This document shows, piece after piece, positions 1 through 12,109 of a stretch of DNA of 64,000 nucleotides (position 1 is the stretch's first letter; every line of letters starts with the position of its first letter). The notes beneath the pieces were generated by a model. The model worked only from the letters and a program-made list of their open reading frames with translations. It did not search any database and was not told where the DNA came from. The translations under genes and the position numbers were made by a program. Source of the stretch: Saccharum officinarum (lineage: Eukaryota; Streptophyta; Magnoliopsida; Poales; Poaceae); the NCBI GenBank assembly GCA_020631735.1, contig CM036159.1, forward strand, positions 24,157,511 through 24,221,510, written 5' to 3'.

Positions 1-3000
1 GAGGACCCAAACTTGTTTGGGTACCATCAAAGAGTGGATGATTGTTTGTAGGTACCATCGGCATTGGAGGCTTGATTCAATTGGTTTCATTTTGTTCATC
101 ATATATTGAGTCAAATTATGAAGCTCAATGCATATCCAATCCCAATGCCAAGTCAAAATAAGTGAAGTCCAAGTGCTACAACATACAAGTGTCATGATCA
201 AGTTGTGGATGATTTATTGGAATTATTTGATGGCTTACAATTTATTTGAGTAAAAGCTTGCTATGTGGATGATCATGAGCTAACCAAGGTATATCACTTG
301 TTAATCATTTCATTTGGGTGCATATGAGTTGATTGAATTGGATAAATGTGCAATGTTACTTGCTATGAGATGATTGAATGGATTAAATGCTTAGCAATCA
401 AGTTTGGATTGATTTGGGTTGGATAAGTTCATGAGATGACCTTTAGTAAGTGGATTGAATGGATATATATCTTGTGAAAGTATTCAAACAAGTTAGTTTT
501 AAGTTTGATTCATATTTGATGAAGTATTGCTCAATGTATTGAAATCTGTTCAAAGTTGAAAATCTGAGCTAGCAGTGATCAAGTCTGAGTTTGGATGATC
601 AAATCTACTTGGATTAGCATGAATTTTAGTATGCATGCTCTAGACTTATGTTATAAGATGCTGTACAAATTTCATGAGAATTGGATAAGAGATGCTTCGG
701 CTTTGGAGTACATCTTGTCAGCTATAGTGCAGCAATTTTCAGCATGTAGCAGTGGTGGAAGATTTGAAATCTGGTAGCAATCTAGATGTCAAATGAATCT
801 CAAATTTTTACAGATGCTAGATGACTTAGTGAATCACATCTCCACCAAATTTTATGGCATTTGGATCTGTATATTGGAAGATATGAATTATTCTTTGAAG
901 GGTACAGAATCTGCCAGAAAAGTGACAATCATTGGATTAATCTAGAGTCACTTTAATTGAAAGGTCCTCAAGTTGGAAACATGTTTACAAGTGGTTAAGA
1001 TACCTAAGTTTGGTTTTGGATTGATCTAGAAGCATGACGAGCAATGAGTACAAGACTTTTGTATTGTGAAATGTACTTGGTGTACTTATTTGGTACTCAA
1101 TTTGAAGATCAAGATCAAACTTAAGATGAAAATAAAGTTTAAGTTCTAGTGATGATTGGAGATCATTTGGTAGAAAGAAAAGGACTTAAACAAGTAGAAA
1201 GAGTTAGACTCAAATGTAGATTTAAGGATTATTCATCAAGATTGAGTTCATTATTTGGATCAATCAAACTATATCATTTCAAGTGAGTATCAAGAGTGGT
1301 TCTTTGGAGAAATGTCACTTCTCCCTAGTGAGGGGCTTGCCGCCGTGTGTAGGTGAAACCAAGTTTGGGACTTGGAAGGCTAACATGGAAGTGGTGATCC
1401 GAGGAACTTGTGATACTTAGTTGAAGCAATCAAAAGGGTTGATCAAGAAAAACAAGCAACACCCAAAAGAGAGCTAGTCATATATTTCAAGTGGTATTCT
1501 AAGTAGTTCTCTCATGCAAGCATTAATCAAAAAAGATGAAGCAAGCCAACCACAACTCAAGAGATAGTGCACTTGATCATTAGTGGTTTTCATTTCATAT
1601 GGGTGAAGAATGGATTTATCTATGATGATTGGTCTTCACCAAGCTTATAAATTGGACTTCACATTGCTATTGGAGTAATGAATTAGAATCTATGTGACTA
1701 TCCTCTACTCCAACATAGCAAAGGTATCATTGTAATGTGCATGATCATTTCATTCCTTACTAATATGTGGCTAGTGCATATAGTACATGCTTATTAGGAT
1801 CATGCATGACAAACAAAAATTTTAGATTCATAGCCTACCACTATTGCTTGATTGTCTAAATGATCTAGTGGTATGAGTATGAATTTGTTCATGAGCTAGT
1901 GAACCCAAGTACTTGATCTAGTTTAGATTGCTAACAAATGACAAGTACAACATTGGCAAGATAACCCTTAGCATAAGGTGTGAAGAAGCTTGTCATTGGA
2001 TCAAAACCGGACTTGGAATCTTAGGCAAATCAACATAGTTCAAGTCATACAAGAAGCTCATGACAATGATAAGAGTACAAGCACAAGACAACAATGAAAA
2101 TAGATATCTAGTTTGTTTCAAGTAGTATCTAGACTCAAATTGATCTTCCAAGTGGTATTCACAAGTGGTGTCTAGATAATAATCTACAAGTGATATCTTA
2201 CAAGTAGTACTCATGAAGATAGCAAATGTTCAAGAAGTGAATATTATTGTCAAATCCTTCAAAGTGAATCCATACAAGAAAATTCTTTCAAATGGTATCA
2301 CATTTCTACTCATGGTAGCTTCACGTGGTATCATTCATGCAAGACGATGGTTTCACAAGTGATCCTCAACCTTAAGTGATCAAATCAAGAAATGCTACCC
2401 TCATCTTCAAGTGGTATCTCAAGTGAATGACACATGCTATGACATAGGGGGAGGAGCCCCACCGATTGGTATCAAGGTCAAAGATCCTATGTGGAATCTC
2501 AAGAGCAACCATAAAGTTTGTCATTCCAACATATGTGGTAATGTCCATAAAAAATGCAATATTCAAGTCTCAACCATCTACCCCAATACAAGCCTTTGTA
2601 TCAATTGAGAAGAACACCTTTTATGGAAATTGATGACAAAGGGGGAGAAGTTGGACAAAGATATGAAAGCTTTTTTGAGCTTTGGGGAGAGATTGGAAAG
2701 ATTGGACATGGACATGGACATAGAGGGAGTAACATTGAAGAATGTAAGGGGATCAAACATTCTTGGACAAAGAAAGCACACAAGTAGGGGGAGCAAGCTC
2801 ATGAACTTTGATTGATTACATTTGATATGTGCATAATTCATGTGCTTGCTTGCATTGCATAAGTTCTTAAATTCAATATGCATGCTTGTGCGGTGTATGC
2901 TAGTTATAGAACTTGAATGATGATTTGATAACTAGCATGCATAGGATGTTAGCTAGACTTATGATTATCATGCAAAAACTAGAACCTTGCTTATAATGTT

Positions 3001-3371
3001 GATCTCACGAGGTTTCTAGTGTTTTTGATGTCTAGCTACTCATGATGCTAAGGATGGTGGCAAACTTGTGATTTTCAAATGGTATCAAGCTACTAATTGG
3101 TATCAAGCTACAAATGTTTATTCTATACACCTTAGCATCACTTAGTAGTGCTAACCCTCCCACAAATTTCATATTTATGCATATGTGCAAGCTTGAAACC
3201 AAACCATTTGAGCACATATGTAGGGGGAGTTATCACTACCAAGTCGGATTTTATGGTGCTTATCCAAATTCTAACATAGAGCTTAAATGTTGGATAAGTG
3301 GCATAAAGTCCAAAAGAACTTATTTTCCATATCTTTGTAGAGTTGTCATCAATTACCAAAAAGGGGGAGAT
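1..3371 (+). mobile_element. 3' internal region of a Sirevirus (Ty1/Copia) retrotransposon
   Basis: AT-rich DNA without a long open frame, filled with 'caagtggtatc'-like phrases and several 'gggggag' purine tracts, ending in a polypurine tract against an LTR that starts TG. Sireviruses (Maximus/SIRE lineage) are known for a long region between pol and the 3' LTR with multiplied polypurine tracts, and this matches. No gag, protease, integrase or RT is visible; they would lie to the left of the window. The short open frames here have no recognisable domain. Orientation is plus because the polypurine tract and LTR are on the right. Confidence 0.7.
2445..3371 (+). other. Multiplied polypurine tracts, the last abutting the 3' LTR
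   Basis: The purine core 'gggggag' occurs near 2448, 2641, 2787, 3223 and 3363. The last copy, 'aaaaagggggagat', lies directly before the LTR start at 3372 and is the probable plus-strand primer. The other four are upstream repeats of the same core. Repetition of the tract is a described Sirevirus trait; the function of the extra copies is not shown here. Confidence 0.65.
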
Positions 3372-4221
3372 TGAAAGGTCCTTGTTTGGTTTTGGTAATT
3401 GAGTGACAACTTAGATGGACTAATATGTGGTTATGTGAGATACATAGGAGATTAGTCCACAGGTGATGGTGTCATGGAGGAGCTCATTGCATATGAGACA
3501 TGACATGGAGTCATGTGACCAAGGTGGAGAAGATCAAGATGAGGCTTGGCTCGACGGACCGGTTGCAAGTGTGAAGGGCAAGTTAGAGGCTTTGAAGTGA
3601 GGGACCGCGTGTGACGGTGAAGCTTGAGCATGACTTGGCGTCGATGGACCGACGCAACGGTGAAGAGCAAGTGAGGTCAAGATCGATGGACCAAGGTCAC
3701 ATGATGATATGATGTGGATCATATCATTTGTGATATGGTTGGTGCATATGTTGCATAAACGTCGGAGGAGATGGAGTGGAATGCGCAAGGCAAAGGTATA
3801 ACCTAGGGCATTTCCATTTCACCAGTCATAGGTGTGTAGAGAAGTTTATGACCGGGTTTAGGATAGATGGCCGTACTATCAAGAGGGGCAAACTTGTTTG
3901 CATATCGGTCATCTAGTGCCACTCGTGTGATCTAACTATGCATCGTTGCTAGGATCGAGTGGCGTGGCAAGTTGAGTGGTTAACTCCTTCGTTAAAATGA
4001 TTATGAAAATACTAACACGCATGCACAAGGTGGTGATCACTTGTTGGTGTTAGCACATTTGCGAAGGCGGTGGAGTTTGAGCGGTAGAGAGGGTTTGGGT
4101 TCCTCTTTCCCTCCCGCCGAGCTTGCGAGCGCGGGATTCAAGCGTTTTTGAGGAGTTGAAAAGCCTATTTTCCACTATGCCGGAAGTCGGAAAAGAAACG
4201 GAGGCGAACGGAGGTCACAGA

Positions 4222-4725
4222 GGTGACCGGACGCTGCACCGGACGCGGTCATGGTATGACCGGACGCGTCCGGTCAGTACAGCGCAGGAGTCGGGCACGC
4301 GGGCTAGGGTTTGCAACCGGCGCGTCCGGTCACTCGCGGGACCGGCGCGTCCGGTCAGGTGCCCAGAAGGAACTGCGGTTCGCAAGGATGATTGGACGCG
4401 GGGCGCGTCCGGTCACACATGATCGGACGCGTCCGATCGTTGAAGGAGCTTACTGGACTCTAACCGGACGCGGGCACTGTCGCGTCCGGTCATCGCAAGG
4501 AGCGCGTCCGGTCGTTGCGTCGCGGGCGCGTGGGTCAGTGCGATCGACGCGTCCGGTCGTTCGACAGGCACGTCCGGTCATCGGGACCGGCGCGTCCGGT
4601 CGTTATGAGAAGCGCGTCCGGTCATAGGGTTTGACCGTTAGCGTAGTGACCGTTGGAGAATCGGACACGGCTGAGCGCGTCCGGTCAGTTACGACCGGCG
4701 CGTCCGGTCGTCCCGAATTCTGCCC
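4222..4725 (+). repeat. Cluster of CGCGTCCGGTC palindromic repeats in LTR U3
   Basis: About a dozen copies of GCGTCCGGTC occur in 500 bp. Several are part of the full palindrome GACCGGACGCGTCCGGTC (for example near 4258) or a variant (GATCGGACGCGTCCGATC near 4422). Spacing is irregular, about 20-70 bp. CG-rich palindromes in U3 are characteristic of Sirevirus LTRs. They may bind a host factor or be methylation targets; that is inference. Confidence 0.7.
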
Positions 4726-4760
4726 AGTGAAGGGGTAACGGCTCTATTTGACCGTGGGGT

Positions 4761-4768
4761 TATAAATA
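4761..4768 (+). promoter_or_regulatory. LTR TATA box
   Basis: TATAAATA stands about 40 bp downstream of the palindrome cluster and inside a complete LTR, as expected for the U3/R boundary. Transcription would start about 30 bp further on, near 4790-4800. Confidence 0.6.
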
Positions 4769-5623
4769 GATGCCTTGGCCGGCCATGGCCGGTAGCTGAG
4801 CACACTATAGTCTTTGTGACTTGTGTGGTAGTGCTTGGGAGCCATCTAACTCACTCATACTTGATAGTGTTCATCGGATCAAGTGAGAGAGCGATTCTAG
4901 TGCGTTGCTTTGAGAGATTGCATCATGTGGCACTAGGTGATCGTGTTGCAAGCCGGTGGTGCTTGTTACTCTTGGAGGTTGCCACCTCCTAGACGGCTTG
5001 GTGGCTTGTGGCTCCATCGAAGCTCGCAAGAAGATTGTGCGAGGCTCCGGAGAAGCTTTGTGAGGGGGATTGTGCTCACCCCGCGGGGATCGCGAAGAGC
5101 AACTCTAGTTGAGCGTGTCATTGAGTTACCTCACTTGAGAGTGGTGTCTTGCGGTGCCTTGCGGGGCGTGCCTTGAGGGGCAAGTGACTTGAGGGTCACA
5201 CCGAGGAACCATCTAAGTGTTGGTCGACACAACGGGGACGTAGCTTGGTGGCATCCAAGTGAACCTCGGGAGAAAATCACCGTGTCAACATTGTCTACTC
5301 TTCTCGGTGGTTTGCCTTCGTGCAACACAAGCTTGTATTTACTTTCATATATACTTGTGCTTGTGTAGTTGCTCTCGTAACTAGTTTGCTTGTGTAGCTT
5401 GCTAGTTGTCTTCTTGCTTGTGTAGCTAGAAGCTTCCCCTTGCGTGACTAATTTGGTTTGTGGAACCTTGTTAGTCACATTGCTTAGTTTGTGTAGCTAA
5501 GTGTTTTGCGCTCTCTAATTTGGCATTAGTTGCCTTATTATTGAGCATTGCTAGTGAGCTTAGGCTTTGTGCGCTTTGCTTACTAGAATTGTGTAGGAGC
5601 TCCCTCTTGCTTGCAAAGTACTA

Positions 5624-5817
5624 GTGCATAGGTTTGTGTGACCTTGCTCTAGAATTAAATAGGAGAGCTCTTGCTAAGGAAAGCACCTTAGTTGCTTAAT
5701 TAGGATCTTTGTGAGGTGCAGTGCATAGGTTTGTGTGACCTTGCTCTAGAATTAAATAGGAGAGCTCTTGCTAAGGAAAGCACCTTAGTTGCTTAATTAG
5801 GATCTTTGTGAGGTGCT
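5624..5817 (+). repeat. 97-bp perfect or near-perfect tandem duplication in the LTR
   Basis: The segment starting 'gtgcataggtttgtgtgacc' at 5624 is repeated immediately at 5721. The two copies look identical over their length, so the duplication is recent relative to LTR divergence. Confidence 0.85.
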
Positions 5818-5952
5818 TGTGAACTTAGTTAGAGGGGTGTAGTCTTGGCTATACCGATAAGTTTAATTCCGCATTTGTTTTGGTTTGCCAACTCGTTTAA
5901 GTTTTAAAAAGGACTATTCACCCCCCCTCTAGTCCGCCATCTCGACCCTACA

Positions 5953-7410
5953 ACGGCGAAGAAGGCCGATGGCGCACGGCGCTGCCCTGCGAGGCGTGGC
6001 TCAGTGTTGTGGCGCTCTCGGCCGAAGGCAGCGAGGACGAGAGAGGTGGCAGTGGCGACGGCTGGTGGGAAACGGAGAAACAGGGTGACGACGGGGTTCT
6101 TATACGCGCCGCGGCTAGGGCTTTGGGGCACGGACGGCGGTGCCTCGGCGTTCGTACTGCGACGGGTACGTGGCATGCATCGAGCGGAGGAGGCCGCGCA
6201 CGGACGCCCAAAACGACGGGGACCGTGGGGTGCACTGGCGGCGGCTAGGAGCGACGCGAGGCGCACGCTAGGGTTTCGAAGGGGAGCAGCTGCTTTGGGC
6301 CCGCGGGGGCTCGCTCGTGGGCCTGCGGGGGCCGCTGGGCTAGTGGGTTGCCTTGGCAGCTTGGGCCAGGAGGCGAAATGCGGTGCTGGACCTGCGGCTC
6401 TGCGTGGGCTTGCGGGAGGATGAGGAAGGGCGCAGGGCAAGGATAGGATGGGCTTCGTACTTGCGGTTGGGGCTTCAGTACACGTATATACACATATGAG
6501 TATATACATTCAGCCTTGCTTAGCGGTGCATGTTGCTGTCGCAACAGCTCCAGCTTGAGCCCATGCTCGTGCAGGCTCCTGTTTCGTACAAACACGTATA
6601 CGATTTGGCACAGGAGCATGCACGGTAAGATACAGGGTTCACGTATTAAGCAAACTAGCAAGCCAGTTGGCTCGTGTAGGCTGGGGATGGGTGCACGTGA
6701 GAGCTGAAGGAGGTTGGGCTGCTAGATAATACGATTATTGGACATTAGTACGTACATATACACATTTACGTATACATACACACATTCCCGCTCCAATCTT
6801 TGATGAACTAGAGTGGTAGTAGGGAGTTCATGTAAATAAATAACGAAGTCGCGCACAGGAGCATGCACGGTGCATGCAACGTGCTGGTTGGCCGTGCAGC
6901 CAAGAGGGAGATATATGAGGGAGTTTTGCCCAAGGAATTTAAAGAGAGGTTTCCTAATTAATGTTTCAAGGAATACAGGAGGGGATTTCAAGAAGGAAGT
7001 TGAGACGATTACAAAAGCAGACTTGAGAGGAAAATTCAAAAATGGGCAATTTGATATGAAAGTGATCAAGATGAGTCTTTGGGATGGATTACTTAAGTAA
7101 TACTCGAGGTAAATTCGAGGAGGGGATTGAGGAGGGAAAATTGAAAAGAGTTCGAGAGAGATGCATAGGGAATTTATGAGATTTCCCATGGGGATTTAAG
7201 AAGAATTGCTGCGGATCTGTGCACTTCGACACAAAACCCTAACCAGCTAAAGAACTCCGGCACACTCCTACAAACAATTCTATATGCGTGCTATGCTTTG
7301 TTAGTGGGTCAGACTCGAGTTGGACCTATAAGTTACATGCTTCACACAGTTGCATGAAAAATTTTAAAAATTTCGTATTTTTGGTTTTCCCGAAAATTCG
7401 GAATGTTACA
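5953..7410 (-). mobile_element. Partial Gypsy-type LTR, minus strand, interrupted by the Sirevirus
   Basis: Read on the minus strand the segment begins TGTAACATTCCGAATTTTCG at 7410, a start typical of Tekay/Del-like Gypsy LTRs in grasses. It runs leftward until cut by the Sirevirus LTR at 5952. The GC-rich part at 5960-6420 holds overlapping open frames on both strands (for example 5904-6509 minus and 6004-6423 plus), none with a recognisable domain. Family assignment rests mainly on the terminus. Confidence 0.5.
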
Positions 7411-8687
7411 GCTGCGGTGGAGCTCGCTCGCACGGTGATGCCCGGGCGGAGCTCACCCATCGGCGGCTCGCTGCACGACTGGGGAAAGCTCGCCGGAGCA
7501 GCGATGCTAGGTCGGGGCGGAGCTCGCCGGTGACGGGGGTGGAACCCGCGCCGACCACCCTCTCTCCTCTCTCCCTTCTCCCTGCGTCGTGCTCGTGCGT
7601 GCTCGTCCTAGGTGGGACGGCCCCCGTTCGTGGAAAAAAGAGGGACGCAGAGTCAAGAAATCTGGAGGGAATATGTTACATGGGACGTCCCTGCCCCTGC
7701 GCCGACTCCCATCCAAGTAGCAGCAATCCTGGGTCCATCCCACCCCCCTCTACAAATCCCACCAACCAAACACACGGTAAGAGGGCTTCCTTGAGGAACG
7801 GTCGTCCGACCAAGAGGGGAGGTAGCTGAGCAGAGGCAGACGGGTACGGGCAGGTAAGGCGAGGTCACAAAGAGGATCCATGAGGTCACACTTTGGTTGT
7901 TCAGTGGCGGAGGGGATCTCGAGGTTGGGGTAAAGCTCCAAGAAGGCTCACTCGAGGTCACCCTTAGGGTGACTGGTTGTAGAGGGGACCTTACGAGTTT
8001 AGGCAGTCAACAAGGAGAGCAGAGGAGCTTGTGGGTTTAGACAATCTGTGAGGAGAGGATCTCATGGAAGTTTGGACCTCAACCAAACTTGGGGAAGATG
8101 GCCAATATGAAGGGAAGATTTGATGCAAGAAGAGGATGAAAGGGAGCGATTCTAGCCTGCAAGGAAGCCGGATCCTATGATCGATGGGCAGAGGGAGGGT
8201 GATGGCGGTGTTGGTGGCGCAAGGGAGAAAATCGAGCCATGGGTGAGAAACAAATGGGGGACAAAAGGAAATGGAAAGTAGAGGCTTTGGGCTGGAGCTT
8301 CAGGATTGATGACTGTGTGTGTTGGGGGGGTTGTGATTTGAGGGCCTTCCTACTTTGGAGTTTGAGCAGGAACCTGTTGGAATTGTGTTTTTGATCTAAA
8401 ACCTTAAATTAGATGTATGGCATATGGGACTCGACACTTCTGGAGTTTCTCTAAGGTGTGTGACACCTTATATTAAAATAAAAGCTCGAGGTATTCCGAT
8501 TTCGATTGTAAACCCATTAAATAAGTGCTAACTAACAAAGAAAAGGTTAACTTCAATTTCTTTTAGCAACTATGGAGCTATCCAACATGTCTAGATAATT
8601 TGAATATGCAAAAATTTTCATGAAAATCTATATTATAGCCAATTTCTCTTGCGCACCTATAAATGTTCATGCTGGAGCTGCAATTAA
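7411..8687. other. Intergenic, GC-rich then AT-rich; no gene recognised
   Basis: The first 400 bp are GC-rich, with repeated 'ggcggagctcgcc'-like words that recur at 15640-16000. A single CAGTGGCGGA, the terminus word of the hAT element at 34809, occurs near 7902 without a partner. The short open frames at 7507-7961 look random. Nothing else could be assigned. Confidence 0.4.
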
Positions 8688-8853
8688 GGCCTGCTTGTTT
8701 GGTATGGGCCTCCTTTTTTACTGAAAAACGTTTCCAAACAACTCCTCCTACTAAACCATTTGGTAGGGCACGGTAGGCTGGAGCTAGAGCCGGCGCCAGA
8801 GCCGGAGAGGAGCCACTTCAAATGGGGCCTAACTCAAGCAACCAAGCAGGAGA
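8688..8853. mobile_element. Small MITE-like element
   Basis: The left end CCTGCTTGTTTGG and the reverse complement of the right end CCTGCTTGGTTGC form imperfect terminal inverted repeats about 165 bp apart, each followed by a GGGCC/GGCCC word. The interior is a GC-rich imperfect hairpin. Superfamily not assigned. Confidence 0.4.
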
Positions 8854-8940
8854 AAATGTGTAGTCTCCAAAAAAGTGTCATTTTTTTTGCTTTCCAAGGA
8901 GGCAATAAATTTTAAATCTGACAAATTATATAAAAAAATA

Positions 8941-9166
8941 TTCCCTCCGTCCCAGGTTCAAAGCTAGAATTGCGCTTTTTTTGGGACGAGGGAGTACTGA
9001 CATTTACGTTATGTAATAAGTATTATTAATAAACCATAGAATATATTTTAATAATTAACCTAAGTGAAGAGAGCTTTTGATAAAACTAGTTAAATATAAG
9101 AATGTTTGATTTATTTGTTACTCAGTTCAAACCTAGAATGGCATTTTCTTTTGGAGGGAAGTAGTA
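8941..9166. mobile_element. Stowaway/Mariner-like MITE
   Basis: The left edge TTCCCTCCGTCCCA and right edge GGAGGGAAGTA resemble the 'CTCCCTCCGTCCC' ends of grass Stowaway elements, with TA at the outer borders. Near both ends the same-strand words 'GTTCAAAGCTAGAATTG' and 'GTTCAAACCTAGAATGG' occur as direct repeats. Confidence 0.5.
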
Positions 9167-10031
9167 GACTTCTTTAGAAAAGATGCACACAAACCGATAG
9201 GTGACTAAGACCATCGTACAATATATATTTTAAAAATAAAAGGCCACCAACTAACATTATTTGTCCGCTTTTCAATATAAAATTTTTATTAGTCCTAAAG
9301 TTATATAATCAGTAGCACCACAGCCGCATCTAATTAACTTGATGGCTCATGCTGTTTCAATTCGGTTAGTAGCTAATAATTGACATACTCATCATTCATC
9401 AATCACAGTGATTCTAGATGAAAATTTGTTTTATAACCTTTTAAAAAAAGGAATTACAGATGTTTCATACTGAATTTGGACAAGCTTGAAGTTTTCAAAA
9501 AAAAAGAAGAATTTGGACAAGCTTGGAATACTGCTACATCATACGCATCCAATACTAAAAAAAAATAAATTGTTGTGTGCATAATGAACTAGGTACCAGT
9601 ATAATTAAAATTACTAATATATCACGCAGGAGGGTAGGAGAGGGGTTGTCGAATATTTCATGAAATTCTTTGCCTTCGTCGGTGACCGAGAAAAAAAAAT
9701 GCAGATCAAAGTCGTAGTCCTGGTCCGGGCCTAAGTGTAACTGATGGCCCTAGATAGTAAGATCAGTTTATTGCACAACTGAAGGAGAGAAAAAAGGAAC
9801 AAAAAAAAACTAAGTTTAGAGGTATTTAACTCTGAATTAACTTGGATACAGTGAAACATCCATATATATACACTCATAGTTTAAACAGAAACGTAGTAGG
9901 AAATAGCATTACAAGGACAAAACTTACTCGAAATAAGACGAATGCAGCAGCTTAAGACGACGACAGCCAAAATTAAAACAGGCGAACAACTTTTTTTCTG
10001 AACAAAAATATATTAATACTAATATCGTACA
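9167..10031. other. AT-rich intergenic DNA
   Basis: No open frame over 60 codons and no clear repeat boundary. It lies just downstream of the minus-strand exon ending at 10032, so its right part would include that gene's 3' UTR. No convincing polyadenylation site was picked out. Confidence 0.4.
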
Positions 10032-10503
10032 CTAAAAATCCCCACTACCAGTCCTCCTGCCCTTGCCGCTCCTCCTGGCTCCTCGCCTCTCCACGCCGGT
10101 GGCCCCGGCCGTGGAGTTACCGTTGCTGTCGACGTCGAACATGAGCGGCGCCTCCGAGTCCCTCTGCTCGTCGTCGAGGAGGTCGTCGTGCGTGCGCACG
10201 TTGACGCACGAGCACCGCTCCAGGGACGCGAAGAACACCACGGCGATGCCGCCGCCGACCCAGCCAGCCACGCGGTCCAGCGGCGGCCATCCGCAGCCGT
10301 GGCCTTGGCCGGACGACGGCGGGCGGCGAGTGCGCGGCCCGCCTGAGCGGCCGCCGCAGAAGGGGGCGCCCCACCTCGGGGACGCAATAATGGCATCGGA
10401 GGTGAGGGCTGGCATCCGCTCGCTAGCTAAGGTGAGCTCTGCAATGGCGATGGCATGAAACGCGAGCAAGCTAGAAAGGCCAACTAGCTCGGCCACCTTT
10501 AGG
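10032..10503 (-). CDS. Probable terminal exon of a small two-TM protein gene
   Basis: On the minus strand a pyrimidine run (near 10530-10510) and CAG at 10506-10504 form a good 3' splice site. An open frame follows to a TAG ending at 10032. The predicted peptide starts around LKVAELVGLSSLLAFHAIAI, a hydrophobic segment, and has a second one (VAGWVGGGIAVVFFASLE). Then comes a polar tail containing CSCVNVRTHDDLLDDEQ and a basic C terminus. Two hydrophobic segments plus the splice site favour a real gene over the overlapping arginine/alanine-rich frames. The upstream exon was not found, so the start is unresolved and the piece is partial. I do not recognise the family; a small membrane protein is the most that can be said. 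Confidence 0.5.
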
Positions 10504-10896
10504 CTGTGTTGTTTGTTTAAGAAAGAGGGAAAAAAAGAGCGCGCCGAATGGTTAAAGGCACCGGTACTTTCCAATTTTGCCCTTGGCAAAAAAATTAAAA
10601 AGCTGCATACGGTGGCTACATCTACATTTTTTTAGATAAAAGATAAAAAAATCCGGCTTCATCTATCAAGAATAGAGTCAGGTCAATTATTACAAACTCC
10701 AAACTCGGCACATAGTTCAGCTGAAAGTAAAAACTTACAATCACACACTCGGCTGACGGAACTGATAAAAGGTTCTTGGCTAAACATAACCAACATGTCT
10801 TTGCGAAAGCCAACCACGTTTTTCTTTGGTGCAGATTGTCCGGCTACATCTACATGTGTTGATTAGTTTTTCTTTGGTGCAGATTACTGCAACATT

Positions 10897-11720
10897 GTGT
10901 CTTGCACCCACGTTTTTCTCCCTCACAAGGACGAGAATGGGTACCTATTTCCCGATGCAGAATTGCTCATTGACATTTCTGTCACTATAATCACTATAAC
11001 GGGAGTCGATCTTCTTCAGCACTCGCTTGACGAAGCTCTTGAGGCGCCGTGCAGCAGAGTTGTCGTTGTCCTCGGCCGAAATGGCGTCCCGCGGTAGCGT
11101 AGTGAACAGGTCAGCATCTGCCGTGGACTCGGGCGGACCAAAGCCTGATGGATAGCTCACCTCGTCTTCCATAGATGCATCCGAACCCAAGGGGACGATC
11201 TATGCCACCCGTCATGGCATGACCTATGCCTGCCCCTACTCGGGCGACAGCGGAGGCGAGTTCGTTGCCAACTGAGCGAGGTGGGATGGAGCAGCACACT
11301 TCGTCGAGGAAACGCCTAGGTGATCGCCGTGCTAGGATGACACATGTAGCCCACGTGAAAGGGTGTAGGTGCACACGCGAGTGGCCTTTGACGGGTCCCA
11401 TCTTCTAGCCACTAGAGTCGTAGATCAGCTCCCCGGTGTAGGGTCTCTCGTGGTCCGGCTAACAGCGAGCGAGGCCGCAAACTCCTCTAGCATCGGGTCC
11501 TCCGTGACGTTGTGACCAACATGTGTGCATCCGGGCATGGCGTTAGCGTCAATGGGTCGAGCTCGGAGAGGCACCGCACGTGACCTGTCTCGCAAGCCGG
11601 CTCGCCGTGTCCGGCCCGGGCTCCAGCAGCGACAGATTAGGAGTCGGCCGGAGCTGTCGAGGCGTCGACTATCGACCGACCCTGACGCCTCCGTCGTCAT
11701 TGTCGTCAACGGCCGTCGCT
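10897..11720 (-). other. Coding-like but broken minus-strand segment, unidentified
   Basis: Acidic, coding-like peptide stretches on the minus strand (for example VSYPSGFGPPESTADAD near 11110-11160 and EDPMLEEFAASLAVS near 11450-11500) lie in different frames, as in a decayed exon or retrotransposon gag. No family signature is recognisable. A functional gene is unlikely. Confidence 0.2.
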
Positions 11721-12109
11721 GATACGACTAGCATTGTCCAGCACAGCCCCACCAGAGTCTAATTAGCTAGGATAAGTTTGGACTTGGATTTTAGTTTGAT
11801 TTATCCATATGGATTGGATGCTAATCCATTGCCACCTCATATGCTAGCCATAAACCTATTCAAGTCTTGTTTTTGTCCACGTGGAGGGGCCATGGGGGGT
11901 GAACGAGATGAGGAACCACCCACATTTGGGGAGCTTCGGAGAGGACAATACGTGATTAGCGTTTAGCAATCTTCTTCTGTAGTCGTCCAATTCGGTGGCC
12001 ACCCATCATAGAAAAGCAGTCGCAAGTAATAAGAACCAGCAGCCCTCGGTGTTTTTTTGGCTGTATATTCTTTTTCCTTGCAGGATGGTGGCATGGGTCA
12101 CATTATATT

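Larger units (their letters stand above)
3372..5952 (+). repeat. Complete 3' LTR of the Sirevirus (about 2.58 kb)
   Basis: It begins TGAAAGGTCC directly after the polypurine tract and ends CCCTACA, giving TG...CA termini. It holds a palindrome-rich U3, a TATA box at 4761-4768 and a 97-bp tandem duplication near the 3' end. The next five bases (acggc) are the presumed target duplication, but the 5' LTR is outside the window, so this cannot be confirmed. The flank to the right reads as a different LTR, so this element appears to be nested in it. Open frames inside the LTR, such as 4123-4627, are by-products of the GC-rich repeats. Confidence 0.75.

Noticed and set aside
4123..4627. Two overlapping plus-strand open frames
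   Set aside because: They are produced by the GC-rich palindromic repeats in the LTR and show no domain.
4222..4725. Regularly repeated CGCGTCCGGTC looked like a CRISPR-type array
   Set aside because: Spacing is irregular, spacers are not unique and of equal length, and the setting is a plant LTR.
5904..6509. 201-codon minus-strand frame and opposing plus-strand frames
   Set aside because: Alanine/proline/arginine-rich shadows in a GC-rich LTR fragment.
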